Notes under the pieces: model-generated | Told to the model about the DNA's origin: nothing | Databases searched by the model: none | Seen by the model: only the letters and a program-made list of their open reading frames with translations | Source of the DNA: Pleionea mediterranea | GTDB taxonomy: Bacteria > Pseudomonadota > Gammaproteobacteria > Enterobacterales > Kangiellaceae | DNA: 64,000 nt | Assembly (NCBI RefSeq): GCF_003148745.1 | Contig: NZ_QGGU01000006.1 | Span: 1-64,000, forward strand | Direction: 5' to 3' | Translations under genes and position numbers: made by a program | In this document: one piece after another, positions 20,829-29,884 of the stretch | Numbering within the stretch: position 1 is the stretch's first letter | Layout of the letters: each line of letters starts with the position of its first letter

Positions 20829-21665
20829 ATGGCTAACAAAACACCTGCAAATTATTATTCGAAAATTTGGCTGGAAGAGCCCGAGGAAGATAATCCATTT
20901 CTTTCTAAACGACAGTATTGTTATGGTTACGATATAGCTGAAGAAGTTTTGGAGAAAGCAAGCTGGGTTGAGTATCTTTATTTGTTATTTGGTGGAGAAA
21001 AACCAAGTGCTGAACAGGCTTTATTATTAGATAAGTTGGCGATTGTTCTCGCTAACCCAGGAATTCGAGACGCTAGCGTACGAGCTGCGATGAATGCTGG
21101 TGTTGGTGGCTCGACTTCTGCATCAAGTCTTATGTCGGCAATTGCTGTAGGTTCAGGACAGTTTGGTGGTGCACGTGAGATCCATACTTTGGTTACTCAA
21201 TGGGAGAAATTTGGCACTAATCTCAAGCAATGGCAAGCATTTCTATTAAACCCAAATCAGCATCAGGATAACATCGATCTATGGCAGAAATATGAACACC
21301 CTCCTGGTTTCGATCCTTATGCGACAAAACACTCCAGTTTTGTTATGTCGGCACTTAAAAAACTAGTTTCAGTGACACCTGGCAATGCCTTAATATGGTT
21401 GCTAGCTAACTATCAGTCACTTGAGGAATCTTGCAAAGCTGGTATGACACTCAATAGTGTGGTGGCAGCTGCATTTTACGACTTAAATTTTAATGCACAA
21501 AACTCAGAGTTATTATTTCTTATATTACGACTTCCCGGTGCTGCTGCACATGCTATGGAGCAACAGCAAATGGGATGGAAAAAATTTCCTTTTTACAATG
21601 ATGCTTTTACGCTTATTGATGATCCTGGTAAGCAGGGCGAGTTAATGGATTATAAGGATTTATAA
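20829..21665 (+). CDS. Small citrate-synthase-like protein A
   Basis: A 278-residue protein with the citrate synthase/citryl-CoA lyase layout: CYGYDIAEEVLEKASWVEYLYLLFGG matches the N-terminal RGYDIEEL region, GSGQFGGAREI the PxHGGA region and PPGFDPYATKH the GFGHxxY region. At the three catalytic places of citrate synthase the alignment by eye gives Phe112 for the first His, Asp162 for the second and a hydrophobic residue for the Asp. The normal condensing chemistry is therefore doubtful. It is much shorter than citrate synthase (about 430) and closer in size to citryl-CoA lyase. It lies 4 bases behind the ThDP gene and is probably translationally coupled. Confidence 0.7.
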   Translation: MANKTPANYYSKIWLEEPEEDNPFLSKRQYCYGYDIAEEVLEKASWVEYLYLLFGGEKPSAEQALLLDKLAIVLANPGIRDASVRAAMNAGVGGSTSASSLMSAIAVGSGQFGGAREIHTLVTQWEKFGTNLKQWQAFLLNPNQHQDNIDLWQKYEHPPGFDPYATKHSSFVMSALKKLVSVTPGNALIWLLANYQSLEESCKAGMTLNSVVAAAFYDLNFNAQNSELLFLILRLPGAAAHAMEQQQMGWKKFPFYNDAFTLIDDPGKQGELMDYKDL

Positions 21666-21667
21666 AC

Positions 21668-22459
21668 ATGCGGTTTAAGCCTTTATCGAGCTATGAAAAT
21701 AATGTTCAAACTAAAGTAGGACTAAGTTTTCTCTCTGAAAGAGTTGTGTTTCGAGGAAAAGACTTGCACTTCGAATTAAAGGATTATGATTGGTTTAAAT
21801 TTTTCTTGTTTGGGATCACGGGAAAAGAATTTACTCGACAAGAGTTGGAAGTGCTCGGATTTATTTGGTTGAGTACGAGCTATCCAGACGCAAGAATATG
21901 GTGTAATCGGATTGCTGCATTAGCAGGCAGCGCACGCACTACTATTACTTTAGGTCTAAGTGCTTCAATGGCCGTAACAGAAGCAGAGCTTTACGGTGTA
22001 AAGCCAACAAAATGCGCCATAGATTTTCTTATTCGAGCAAACAAGCAAGTTAAAAAAGGAATATCGATCGATAGGCTTGTCGATAATGAATTGTCTAGTA
22101 GAGGTATGATCTATGGTTATGGAAGACCATTGGTCAGAGAAGACGAGCGAATTCCACATGTGATCAAATACGCTAATGAGCGTGGGTTCGGCAAGGGTGA
22201 GCATCTTAAGTTAGCACTTGAAATTGAACAGTGTTTAATCTCGCTAAAAAATGTAGGTATGAATATTGCCGCTGTTTATGCTGGACTTGCTGCAGATATG
22301 GGGTTTGATGCAAATGAATTTCATCGTTTTTGCACACTGCTGGTTTTTGGTGGTATGCCTCCCTGTTTTATCGAGCAAGAAGAGAAGCCTCCGGGTAGCT
22401 TTCTACCCATTCGATGCAGCAGTATTATTTATCAGGGACCGAATAAAAGACGCTGGTAA
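21668..22459 (+). CDS. Small citrate-synthase-like protein B
   Basis: A 263-residue paralogue-like partner of the preceding protein, starting 2 bases after its stop. RVVFRGKDLHFELKDYDWFKFFLFGITG matches the citrate synthase N-terminal region, YGYGRPLVREDERIPHV matches GFGHxxYKxxDPR, and NIAAVYAGLAADMGF matches the NxDxYSG region. Arg153 replaces the second catalytic His, and the catalytic Asp position reads Ala. The pair could form a heteromer with one or no active site, or could bind an acyl-CoA without condensing it. This is the last gene of the operon and is convergent with the TonB receptor gene. Confidence 0.68.
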   Translation: MRFKPLSSYENNVQTKVGLSFLSERVVFRGKDLHFELKDYDWFKFFLFGITGKEFTRQELEVLGFIWLSTSYPDARIWCNRIAALAGSARTTITLGLSASMAVTEAELYGVKPTKCAIDFLIRANKQVKKGISIDRLVDNELSSRGMIYGYGRPLVREDERIPHVIKYANERGFGKGEHLKLALEIEQCLISLKNVGMNIAAVYAGLAADMGFDANEFHRFCTLLVFGGMPPCFIEQEEKPPGSFLPIRCSSIIYQGPNKRRW

Positions 22460-22488
22460 CAATAATAAATAAGATCGTTATTTATGGT

Positions 22489-24585
22489 TTAAATTTCTCC
22501 ATATATGCTTAAATAATAGCTGCGTCCATATTGTGGTAGATCATTTGGAAATGCAACCTGCGGACTTGTATTATTTGGGCCTTCACTGGGCTCTCGAATA
22601 TCTGAGTCAAATAAGTTTTTAATACTAAAACTCAGATTAAATGGTCCTAAATTTTTTAAGTGATAAGTGATCCCTGTATTAATATAAGAGTCTAGGTCAT
22701 CTCGATTGTCTAAGCTTGAACGCGCCCTTTTTCCGACATAGTTTGAATAGAGGTTTAAGGATGAGTCTGGGTAAAAGTTCCACATGCTGCTCAAATATAC
22801 CTGATAATCAGGAGCTCCACCTAAATCATGTTTCACCAGTTCATCTGTTGTTGTTTGTTTGGATAGATTTAAGCTGAATCGAAAGTCATCGTTGGCGCGA
22901 TAGTTAATTTCAGATTCAAAACCATGACCTTTTAATTGACCAATATTCTGAGCGGTAGCTGTTGGTGCTCCATCATCAGGAACAAAGTTAATAAAGTCTT
23001 CAACTTTAAACTGATAAATATTTAAGTGGTATTTAAGGGCATTTGACTGTGCATAATCAAAGGCAACCTCAAATGTATCAATGGTTTCTGGAGATAAGTT
23101 TGGATTGCCAAGTGCGATAGGATTGTTGACCACCAGCGTTTCTGCAAATGCAGGCGCTCTGAATGCTCGACCGTACAGAAACTTGGTATTTAGCTTAAGT
23201 GAAGTAGACCAAACCAGTGCAAGTCTAGGATTTGTGGTAGAGCCAAAGTCTGAGTAATCGTCATATCTTATTCCGGCAGTTAGCTCCCAGTCAGGCGCAA
23301 TTTGTATTTCATCTTGAACGTATATAAAAAAGCTACTGCGATCAGACTCAGGTATGAATACTTCATTGGAGTCTGTCACATCGACTAACTCTCCCAGTGG
23401 ATTTAAAAAAGCATCAAAGTTTTTCTGCTCTTTAACTTTATATAAGTCTTCGACTTTATAGCCAAAGCCTAATGCTATTTTATTCTTGTTAAATCCAGTA
23501 TATGCAGACTCACTTTTAAAAACTGAAGTTCTCTCAAACCATTCAGGATTGCCAATTAGACCTTCAGGGAAGGCTCCAAAGAAAGCACCTGGAGGAAAAA
23601 GTAGTAAGTCTTTTTCAACTTTTTGATTGGAGCGATAATAAGACAGATTAATATCACTAACCCAGTTATTTGTTTTTGTTAAATTATAAGTTAAGTTGGC
23701 AAGAAATTTTTCACTGTTAAAACGACCTACAGGATCCAGTGCTCCTGCTGATCCCTGACCATGCCCAACATTATCACGATCCTGAAAACCAACTTTTAAA
23801 TCAAAATCCAAATAAGAAACATCAAATCGTAAGTCGATACCTTTATAACCCAAGCTGGCGTTACCCGGAGCATAAGAAGCTGGTGGGGCTAACTCTAATG
23901 CATCTATTGATGACTGTATATCTGTATCGATTAATGCATCAAAGCCATCTGTAGTAATAAATTCACCTGTCAGTGATAGCTTAAAGTCTCCATCAATGTA
24001 TTTCGATAAATACCAGGCTTCTCTTGTATTGTAACTTCCGATACTAACACCAACTTGATTATTGTCGATATCGTCCGCAGTTTTGGTAATAATATTAATA
24101 ATGCCTGAAAATGCATCTGCACCATAAAGGGCTGAGCCAGGCCCTCGAATCACTTCAATGCGTTGAATGGAATTGACCGGAAAGTCTCCCCAAACAGCGT
24201 GCCGGTCACCTCTTACGATGCTGGTAATGGGAACTCCATCAACTAGCACAAGTGTTTGAGGATTAAAGGTTGAGGATATTCCTCTAATTATAATTTTGGG
24301 CGAATATAATTGTGATGAGTGAGAAACGTGCAAACCAGGAACTGATTCAAGAGCCTCTGAAAGCGTTCGATAGCCCATAGCCTTAATTTCATCAGCCCTG
24401 ATAAGGGTAGCTACTGCAGGAGCTTTTGATATTAATTTTTTGGAGCCAGTTGCGATACTCACGAATTCCTCATCGTCAAAAAATCCACCAAACTCATCTT
24501 CGCCAAAATTATCTTCATCAGCATGTGCTAACACTATTAATACTAATCCCAGGCCAACAAAGGGCAAAGTTCGAAGTAACGTCAT
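22489..24585 (-). CDS. TonB-dependent outer-membrane receptor
   Basis: A 698-residue receptor. It begins with a signal peptide (LPFVGLGLVLIVLAHA), then an acidic stretch and a TonB-box-like EEFVSIATG. The plug domain (about 55 to 165) has LSEALESVPGLHV, IIIRGISSTFNPQTLVLVDGVP and IEVIRGPGSALYGADAFSGIINIIT, all typical. A 22-strand barrel follows, with the GIRYDDYSDFG and FRAPAFAE boxes and an aromatic near the C-terminus (YYLSIYGEI). The ligand is unknown; no Fur box was identified. It is the last gene of a leftward group with a histidine kinase and a periplasmic binding protein. Confidence 0.93.
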   Translation of the reverse strand: MTLLRTLPFVGLGLVLIVLAHADEDNFGEDEFGGFFDDEEFVSIATGSKKLISKAPAVATLIRADEIKAMGYRTLSEALESVPGLHVSHSSQLYSPKIIIRGISSTFNPQTLVLVDGVPITSIVRGDRHAVWGDFPVNSIQRIEVIRGPGSALYGADAFSGIINIITKTADDIDNNQVGVSIGSYNTREAWYLSKYIDGDFKLSLTGEFITTDGFDALIDTDIQSSIDALELAPPASYAPGNASLGYKGIDLRFDVSYLDFDLKVGFQDRDNVGHGQGSAGALDPVGRFNSEKFLANLTYNLTKTNNWVSDINLSYYRSNQKVEKDLLLFPPGAFFGAFPEGLIGNPEWFERTSVFKSESAYTGFNKNKIALGFGYKVEDLYKVKEQKNFDAFLNPLGELVDVTDSNEVFIPESDRSSFFIYVQDEIQIAPDWELTAGIRYDDYSDFGSTTNPRLALVWSTSLKLNTKFLYGRAFRAPAFAETLVVNNPIALGNPNLSPETIDTFEVAFDYAQSNALKYHLNIYQFKVEDFINFVPDDGAPTATAQNIGQLKGHGFESEINYRANDDFRFSLNLSKQTTTDELVKHDLGGAPDYQVYLSSMWNFYPDSSLNLYSNYVGKRARSSLDNRDDLDSYINTGITYHLKNLGPFNLSFSIKNLFDSDIREPSEGPNNTSPQVAFPNDLPQYGRSYYLSIYGEI

Positions 24586-24668
24586 GTTTGGTTTCCCAAG
24601 TAACTAGCTATAGTCGTATATTTTTATTAATAATAGGTCATTGCTTATAAATCACAACCTATTCTAAC

Positions 24669-26210
24669 TTATTCATTTAATGTAATAGTAACGGTAAATA
24701 ATGAGCCTTTACCCGGCTGGCTTTCAACTTTAATGCTTCCATTCATCAGATCACAGAATTTTTTTGAAATGGCAAGACCAAGCCCTGTTCCTTGATGTTT
24801 TCGTGACTCACCAGCGTCAACTTGACTAAAGGGCTCAAAAATTGAGTTGAGTTTATTTTTCTCTATACCTACACCAGTATCGGATACTGAAAACTGAATA
24901 TTTGTTTCAGTTAGCTTGGCAGATACTTTGATTTTCCCATCTTTAGTGAACTTACAAGCATTTCCCAATAAGTTGTATAAAATCTGTAGCACTTTTTGTC
25001 GATCTAATAATACATGTCGTTCAAGATTTTTCTTAATCACATCAAGGTGGTTATTATTCTTTTCAATTAAAGGTTTTAATGTTTCGCAGGCCTCATCCAG
25101 CAAGCTTGATATATCTGTGGGAGTGCGGTGTAACTCCATTTTTCCTGCTTCAACCTTAGCTAAGTCTAGTAATCCGTTTATCAAAGTAAGCAATCCTTGG
25201 GCACTGATAAGAATACGGTTGGCATCAGATGTAAGCTGATCAAAGCCATCAAGTTCGAGCTCTTCCTTAATTAAATCTGTATAGCCAATAATTGCTTGAA
25301 GAGGCGTTCTTAGCTCGTGACTGATATTCGCTAAAAACTCAGATTTATGCCGACTGGCAGTTAGTGCACTGTCTCTCGCTACAACTAAATCTTTAGTTCT
25401 TATCTCTACTTCTGCCTCAAGCACATCGCGGTGAGACTCAATTTCTTTGCGTTGCTTTTCTAGAATCACCATCATCTGGTTATAAACGGTTGCCATCTGG
25501 CGAAATTCTTTTGCTCCTTTTATTGGGGATTTTTGGTATTGCTCACCATCCTTTACTGAGCGCATACTTTCAGACAGTTCTGTTAATGGGCGAGTTAATT
25601 GGCCCACCCCCCAGTACATTAGTAATGATAAAATTGCTGATAAAGCCAACGCAATTGCAATGTTATTGGTGAAAATAGACCGCTGAACACTTATCATTTC
25701 TGCTTTATTTAACTCAATAAAAACTTGACCGAGATATTCTTTTGCAGGCTTTTCAGTAACTTCACCAAGGGCATCAAACTCGTCTTCTACTTGATAATAT
25801 ACTGGGGCTGAAAAAATCCATCGGTCAGAAGTTTCACTAAATAAAATGGATTCTTTTGAATTTTCTAGAGGATGATTGTATTCATCAAATTGACTACTGC
25901 CACGATGAATTAGTTGCTCGCCATCCAGTGTTAGGATGGTTGCTGCAATTACATCTTTAAAGTTAGTGACAATATCAACTGCAGAAAGTGCATTTTCTTC
26001 ACTTCTTGTAAGTAAAGAGAGAACACTTTGCTCAGCAAAGTTTTCAGCCAGTTGCTTGCCTCTTTCGATGCTTGATTCCCTGGTTAATTCAGATGTATTC
26101 CATGATGTAATAAGCGAAGTGGTTATCGCAAGTAGCAAAACACTAAAGCTAAAAAAACTGAGCAGCTGTGTGCGAAAAGAAGCTTTACTAAAGACTATAA
26201 AGTTTCGCAT
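24669..26210 (-). CDS. Membrane sensor histidine kinase
   Basis: Two transmembrane segments (about residues 17 to 37 and 182 to 202, counted from the chosen start) flank a periplasmic domain. They are followed by a HAMP linker, a coiled coil, the phospho-acceptor box ANISHELRTPLQAIIG (His298) and an ATPase domain with NLLGNACKFT, DTGVGI and GTGLGLAISKK. No receiver domain is attached and no response regulator lies next to it. The frame is open 69 bases further upstream, but that would overlap the previous gene; the ATG at 26210, 10 bases after its stop, gives a normal membrane-anchor N-terminus. Likely senses a periplasmic signal, perhaps through the neighbouring binding protein. Confidence 0.9.
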   Translation of the reverse strand: MRNFIVFSKASFRTQLLSFFSFSVLLLAITTSLITSWNTSELTRESSIERGKQLAENFAEQSVLSLLTRSEENALSAVDIVTNFKDVIAATILTLDGEQLIHRGSSQFDEYNHPLENSKESILFSETSDRWIFSAPVYYQVEDEFDALGEVTEKPAKEYLGQVFIELNKAEMISVQRSIFTNNIAIALALSAILSLLMYWGVGQLTRPLTELSESMRSVKDGEQYQKSPIKGAKEFRQMATVYNQMMVILEKQRKEIESHRDVLEAEVEIRTKDLVVARDSALTASRHKSEFLANISHELRTPLQAIIGYTDLIKEELELDGFDQLTSDANRILISAQGLLTLINGLLDLAKVEAGKMELHRTPTDISSLLDEACETLKPLIEKNNNHLDVIKKNLERHVLLDRQKVLQILYNLLGNACKFTKDGKIKVSAKLTETNIQFSVSDTGVGIEKNKLNSIFEPFSQVDAGESRKHQGTGLGLAISKKFCDLMNGSIKVESQPGKGSLFTVTITLNE

Positions 26211-26220
26211 AAGTTTATCG

Positions 26221-27144
26221 CTATTCAGGAAAGGTAAGCTCGAACGATTTTTCTTGATCGGAACTGTATTTGATTCCAAGATGAGCCGCCGTTCTTAAAT
26301 TTACAGCAAGACTAATTGCGTTAGAAGGCTTGACATAAGATTGCTTAGTATTGTCCAAACGCGAGACCATAGTGAGTAATTTTTTACCTAGTTCAACATT
26401 GTCTGGATAAGTGGAGAACAATACACCTCGGCTGGCATGAGAAGGCTTACTTGAAAAGATAACCATTTGTTTTGCCCAAGAGCCTTCAAGTACAAAAGGT
26501 AAAATTATTTTGTCGCTTGATGTTACTTTGTCAAGAGGCAGCCAGATGGCATGCTGGTTACCGTTAAACTGTTCAAATAAGTTTTTATAATATGCAATGG
26601 CTTCAGCAATGCTATCAACTTTCTTAGATTGAAAAACAAAGCCTTTTTCAGTGGCTTTTTCTTCTGCTATGTCAATCAGCCATTGGTTCGTAGCACTATA
26701 AGCGACATAAATGTTGGACACTTTTGGTGCAGTAATTTTCAGATAGTCAAATAATTGCTCAGGATCTGATTCTAGACTGATGCCTGATAAACCATTAGGT
26801 GAAATTGGAATGGCACCTGCAACTGTGATGAAGTCTCTAGGTAGAGTTTTAGCAATTTTATAGCCGGTTCGTCCGAGTGTTACAACTTTTTTAATATTAT
26901 TCGTTTTGAGTTCAGTTACAACTTGATTGACATCATAGTTTTTATTTAGCTCAATAGAAACAACTTTGTATTCTTGCTGTGTCTCTGCTCCCTTAACTAT
27001 TTGCCGAAATACGGATAAATAAGGTTCTCTTACTTTGGCATAAACTATCCCCACCGTTTCTTGTGCATGTGCTTGTAGCGTTAAAGCAAATAAACCAAAC
27101 AGTGCGCTTATTAAAGGTGTAAAGCTTCGCAAGTATCTTTCCAT
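26221..27144 (-). CDS. Periplasmic ABC-type substrate-binding protein
   Basis: A 307-residue protein with a clear signal peptide (ALFGLFALTLQAHAQE, cleavage after AHA). The mature part has the two-lobe Rossmann-like pattern of the ABC_sub_bind (TrpX-like) family: VGIVYAKVREPYLSVFRQIVKG at the start and a conserved VVTLGRTGYKIAK segment. No permease or ATPase genes follow. It is first in a leftward unit with a histidine kinase and a TonB receptor, which suggests a sensing role, as in related gene trios, rather than classical transport. The inducer is unknown. Confidence 0.82.
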   Translation of the reverse strand: MERYLRSFTPLISALFGLFALTLQAHAQETVGIVYAKVREPYLSVFRQIVKGAETQQEYKVVSIELNKNYDVNQVVTELKTNNIKKVVTLGRTGYKIAKTLPRDFITVAGAIPISPNGLSGISLESDPEQLFDYLKITAPKVSNIYVAYSATNQWLIDIAEEKATEKGFVFQSKKVDSIAEAIAYYKNLFEQFNGNQHAIWLPLDKVTSSDKIILPFVLEGSWAKQMVIFSSKPSHASRGVLFSTYPDNVELGKKLLTMVSRLDNTKQSYVKPSNAISLAVNLRTAAHLGIKYSSDQEKSFELTFPE

Positions 27145-27438
27145 CTACGTGATTATACTCTCTATATAGTATACCTAAAACAATAAAACGCAAATAAGTT
27201 GTTTAAATTCAGTCGGATAGGCTGATAGTTTCCATTGTCGAATAGTTTAAGTCAGCTGGTTAAACAGTGACAATATGTCTTGTTTTCGTAATAGTTAACG
27301 CAGGGTTTGAATAGAATGACTTACCAAAGTGTGAGTAGGTTCAAACTTTCTTACCGAAGTAAAATTATTCACGAATAAATCAATAACCTCATGCGTCACC
27401 TCAATGAACGCTAAACAAACCAAAGTGAGGTATGAATC

Positions 27439-28515
27439 ATGAATAACCTATCAAAAAATGTATTGATCGCAACATTAACAACTGTGGCTTCAAGTGTGGC
27501 CATTGCCGGAAATTTTGATGCAAAAGCCAGTGCAAAAACGTCGGCATCTGCAGAAGTGACCGCTAAAAAATCGGTAAAAACCGAGCACGCCGAAGCGGAG
27601 TTCAATGCTGAACAGTCCACTGAATCTAATCAAAATGCTGAAGGTTCGGCTGGTTCTGATGAGCAATCAGCTCAAGCGGAATCGTCTACCCAATCTGAAT
27701 CGAACGCTGGTCTTTCAATAGGGCTTCAGTCACCGAGCTCTGGTGATGATGAAGGCGACGATCCACAAGATCCCATGCCACAAGAGCCCTCACCGCAACA
27801 ACCATCCGAAGATAATGTGCAGCAGGTTGCAGCCTCTGCGACGGGTCAGTTGAGCAGTCAATTAGACGCTGTGACAGAGTCTGGCGTAGAAGCTGGTGAC
27901 TCAGTCTCGGCAACGGCCAATGCAATGGCTGAGGTTGCAACGGACACAACAGTATCTGCTGCCAGTGATGCGAAAACGTCAACAGATTCGTTGATGAATG
28001 ATGCTGAGCAAGCCGTAGTTGATACGGAGTCTGACATTAGTGCTTCTGCTGAAGAGTTAAGCGACTCTGCTTCGGCTGACATAAATGCTATGGCCGATGC
28101 TACTGCACAAACGGTTTCGCAACTAAGTGTGAGTGCTGAAGGTGAATCGGCCGGTGAAGAACTGCCCGAAATGCCAGAAGACGAAGCGCCAGAGCAAGAA
28201 ACGTCAGACCTGGCATCTAATATCACTGGAAATGTATCTGGAACAGTGAATACCGCCACAAAGTTAACCAGTGAATTACAGACAGGTGTAGATAATGAAG
28301 CAGTGAGTGCAGAGGCGATTAATACTGAAGTTGCGAACAATGTCATCAGTTCCATTCAGGCCGCTCAAACGTCTGCCATTACTTCACAGGTAAATGGTCA
28401 GGTGACTAAAGAAGTAACGGCAGCGATTAATGATGAAGTGAAAGCTGCTGTTGAGTCTGAAGTACAAAACTCTGTCAACAATGCGGTTAAAGAAAGTCTG
28501 GATCTGGATATCTAA
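27439..28515 (+). CDS. Acidic Ala/Ser/Glu-rich exported protein of unknown function
   Basis: A 358-residue low-complexity protein with a signal peptide (VLIATLTTVASSVAIAG). The mature chain is dominated by Ala, Ser, Glu, Asp, Thr and Val and is almost free of Trp, Cys, Phe and Tyr. It has a Pro-rich acidic patch near residue 110 (DPQDPMPQEPSPQQPSE) and a long predicted-helical C-terminal half (IQAAQTSAITSQVNGQVTKE and following). A good ribosome site precedes the ATG. I do not recognise a domain. The following gene encodes a putative barrel, so the pair may be an exported filamentous or periplasm-spanning protein with an outer-membrane partner; this is speculation. Confidence 0.65.
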   Translation: MNNLSKNVLIATLTTVASSVAIAGNFDAKASAKTSASAEVTAKKSVKTEHAEAEFNAEQSTESNQNAEGSAGSDEQSAQAESSTQSESNAGLSIGLQSPSSGDDEGDDPQDPMPQEPSPQQPSEDNVQQVAASATGQLSSQLDAVTESGVEAGDSVSATANAMAEVATDTTVSAASDAKTSTDSLMNDAEQAVVDTESDISASAEELSDSASADINAMADATAQTVSQLSVSAEGESAGEELPEMPEDEAPEQETSDLASNITGNVSGTVNTATKLTSELQTGVDNEAVSAEAINTEVANNVISSIQAAQTSAITSQVNGQVTKEVTAAINDEVKAAVESEVQNSVNNAVKESLDLDI

Positions 28516-28637
28516 CCAGTCCGTTGTTAATCGTACGTTGTTGTTAAACGTATGGAGTCATCACGGTGCATTAACGTTACTCTAATAAAAGTTATTTTCA
28601 TAAAAGTTACTCTCATAATCGTTATGCACCTAAGTCC

Positions 28638-28669
28638 AAAAAAGCAGTCGGTAACTCCGGCTGCTTTTT
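28638..28669 (+). terminator. Rho-independent terminator
   Basis: AAAAGCAGTCGG pairs with CCGGCTGCTTTT (one G-T wobble) around TAACT and ends in a T-run. It separates the Ala-rich gene from the next barrel gene, so readthrough or a second promoter is needed for joint expression. Confidence 0.8.
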
Positions 28670-28687
28670 CAGCAAGGAGTCATCATT

Positions 28688-29668
28688 ATGTTTCGCAGTC
28701 ATCCCATTAAAACATTAAGCTTATTGGTATTAACGGCAATAATTTCCGCGACTTCTGTTGCAGAGGGCAATGCAGAAGATATTGCAGAAGGTAATGCAGA
28801 GAATAATGCAGTGAAGCAAGCGCACTCACTTGACTATGACATATCGTTTGATCTTGAAGTCGGCACCATTTATGACAGTCACCTAAGCATCGAAGAAATT
28901 GATAGGAATACCGATAAAGGTGACTCGGCGTTATATTATCAGGGCGCTCTTAAAGGAGAGCTTAAGCCAGTCGAAAAACTTTTGTTAACCGCTGACTATC
29001 AGTATTCGAGTAAAGCATATCAGGACTTTGATGAGTTTGATCAAACGCTGGGTATATTAAATCTGGACGGCAGTTATCAGTTTGACTGGTTAACGCTAGG
29101 AATAAATGCCATTGATGTTAACGCCGACTTATCCGATGAGCCTTTTTTGACTCTGACGCAACAAGGTTTATATGTTTCTAAACTAATTAGTAATCGATAT
29201 TTTATTCGGCTGGCAAAAAACAATGCAGATAAACGATTTGAGCAACAGATCGATCGTAACGCAGAGGTGAATGAGTTTAATGCTGGTTTCTTTTTGTTTT
29301 TTGATAACGCGCAGCAATTTATTCATCTTGGGTATGCCGATAAGTTTGAAAATGCCAGTGCAGATGAGTTTGATTATGACAGCTATCAACTGGCATTAAA
29401 GTACTCAAAGAAATTTCAGCTGTTCAGTCAGAAAGGACAGTGGAAAGTAGGTGTCAGACGCACTGTTAAAGATTACCGCAACGATTCTTCCATTATCGAT
29501 GAGCCTCGACAGGACAGGCGAAATGTAGCTGAGATTGAAGTTGAACTTGGTTTAATGAAAAAGGTTTCCTTGATGACAAAGCTTGAGCTTCTGGGTAATC
29601 AATCCAACCTTGAGTCTCAGGATTATCAGTCTGAACAGGTAAGTGTTTTGTTAAAAGCTGATTTTTAA
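28688..29668 (+). CDS. Putative outer-membrane beta-barrel protein
   Basis: A 326-residue protein with a signal peptide (LSLLVLTAIISATSVAEG). Its early mature part has a short repeat, EGNAEDIAEGNAENNA. The rest alternates in barrel fashion (YYQGALKGELKPVEKLLLTADYQYSSKAY, YQLALKYSKKFQLF) and ends in Phe (LLKADF). It resembles the surface-lipoprotein-modifier type of C-terminal barrel only loosely. An AAGGAG ribosome site precedes the ATG. It is paired with the preceding acidic exported protein, and the short Ala/Glu/Asn repeat echoes that protein's composition. Confidence 0.6.
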   Translation: MFRSHPIKTLSLLVLTAIISATSVAEGNAEDIAEGNAENNAVKQAHSLDYDISFDLEVGTIYDSHLSIEEIDRNTDKGDSALYYQGALKGELKPVEKLLLTADYQYSSKAYQDFDEFDQTLGILNLDGSYQFDWLTLGINAIDVNADLSDEPFLTLTQQGLYVSKLISNRYFIRLAKNNADKRFEQQIDRNAEVNEFNAGFFLFFDNAQQFIHLGYADKFENASADEFDYDSYQLALKYSKKFQLFSQKGQWKVGVRRTVKDYRNDSSIIDEPRQDRRNVAEIEVELGLMKKVSLMTKLELLGNQSNLESQDYQSEQVSVLLKADF

Positions 29669-29884
29669 TGCGCTTTTAGCCAGATGGTATTTCGCTTAAT
29701 GACTCTATAAATCAATCGACACTATAAGCTAACTGATAGTGCTCTTAATGTGTGACACCACTTTATTGAGAAGTAACCTGAGTGGGAATGCATTTAAGTT
29801 TAAAAACTACAGTCACACCCAGGTCCGATTTAATGAAATTTAAATTGGATAAACGAATCCTCAGACATTATAAATGAATTACGT

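Noticed and set aside
27858-28355. A 165-residue open frame on the minus strand across the Ala-rich gene
   Set aside because: It is the antisense of a biased GCN-rich coding region. It has no ribosome site and no family features, and the plus-strand frame has a signal peptide.
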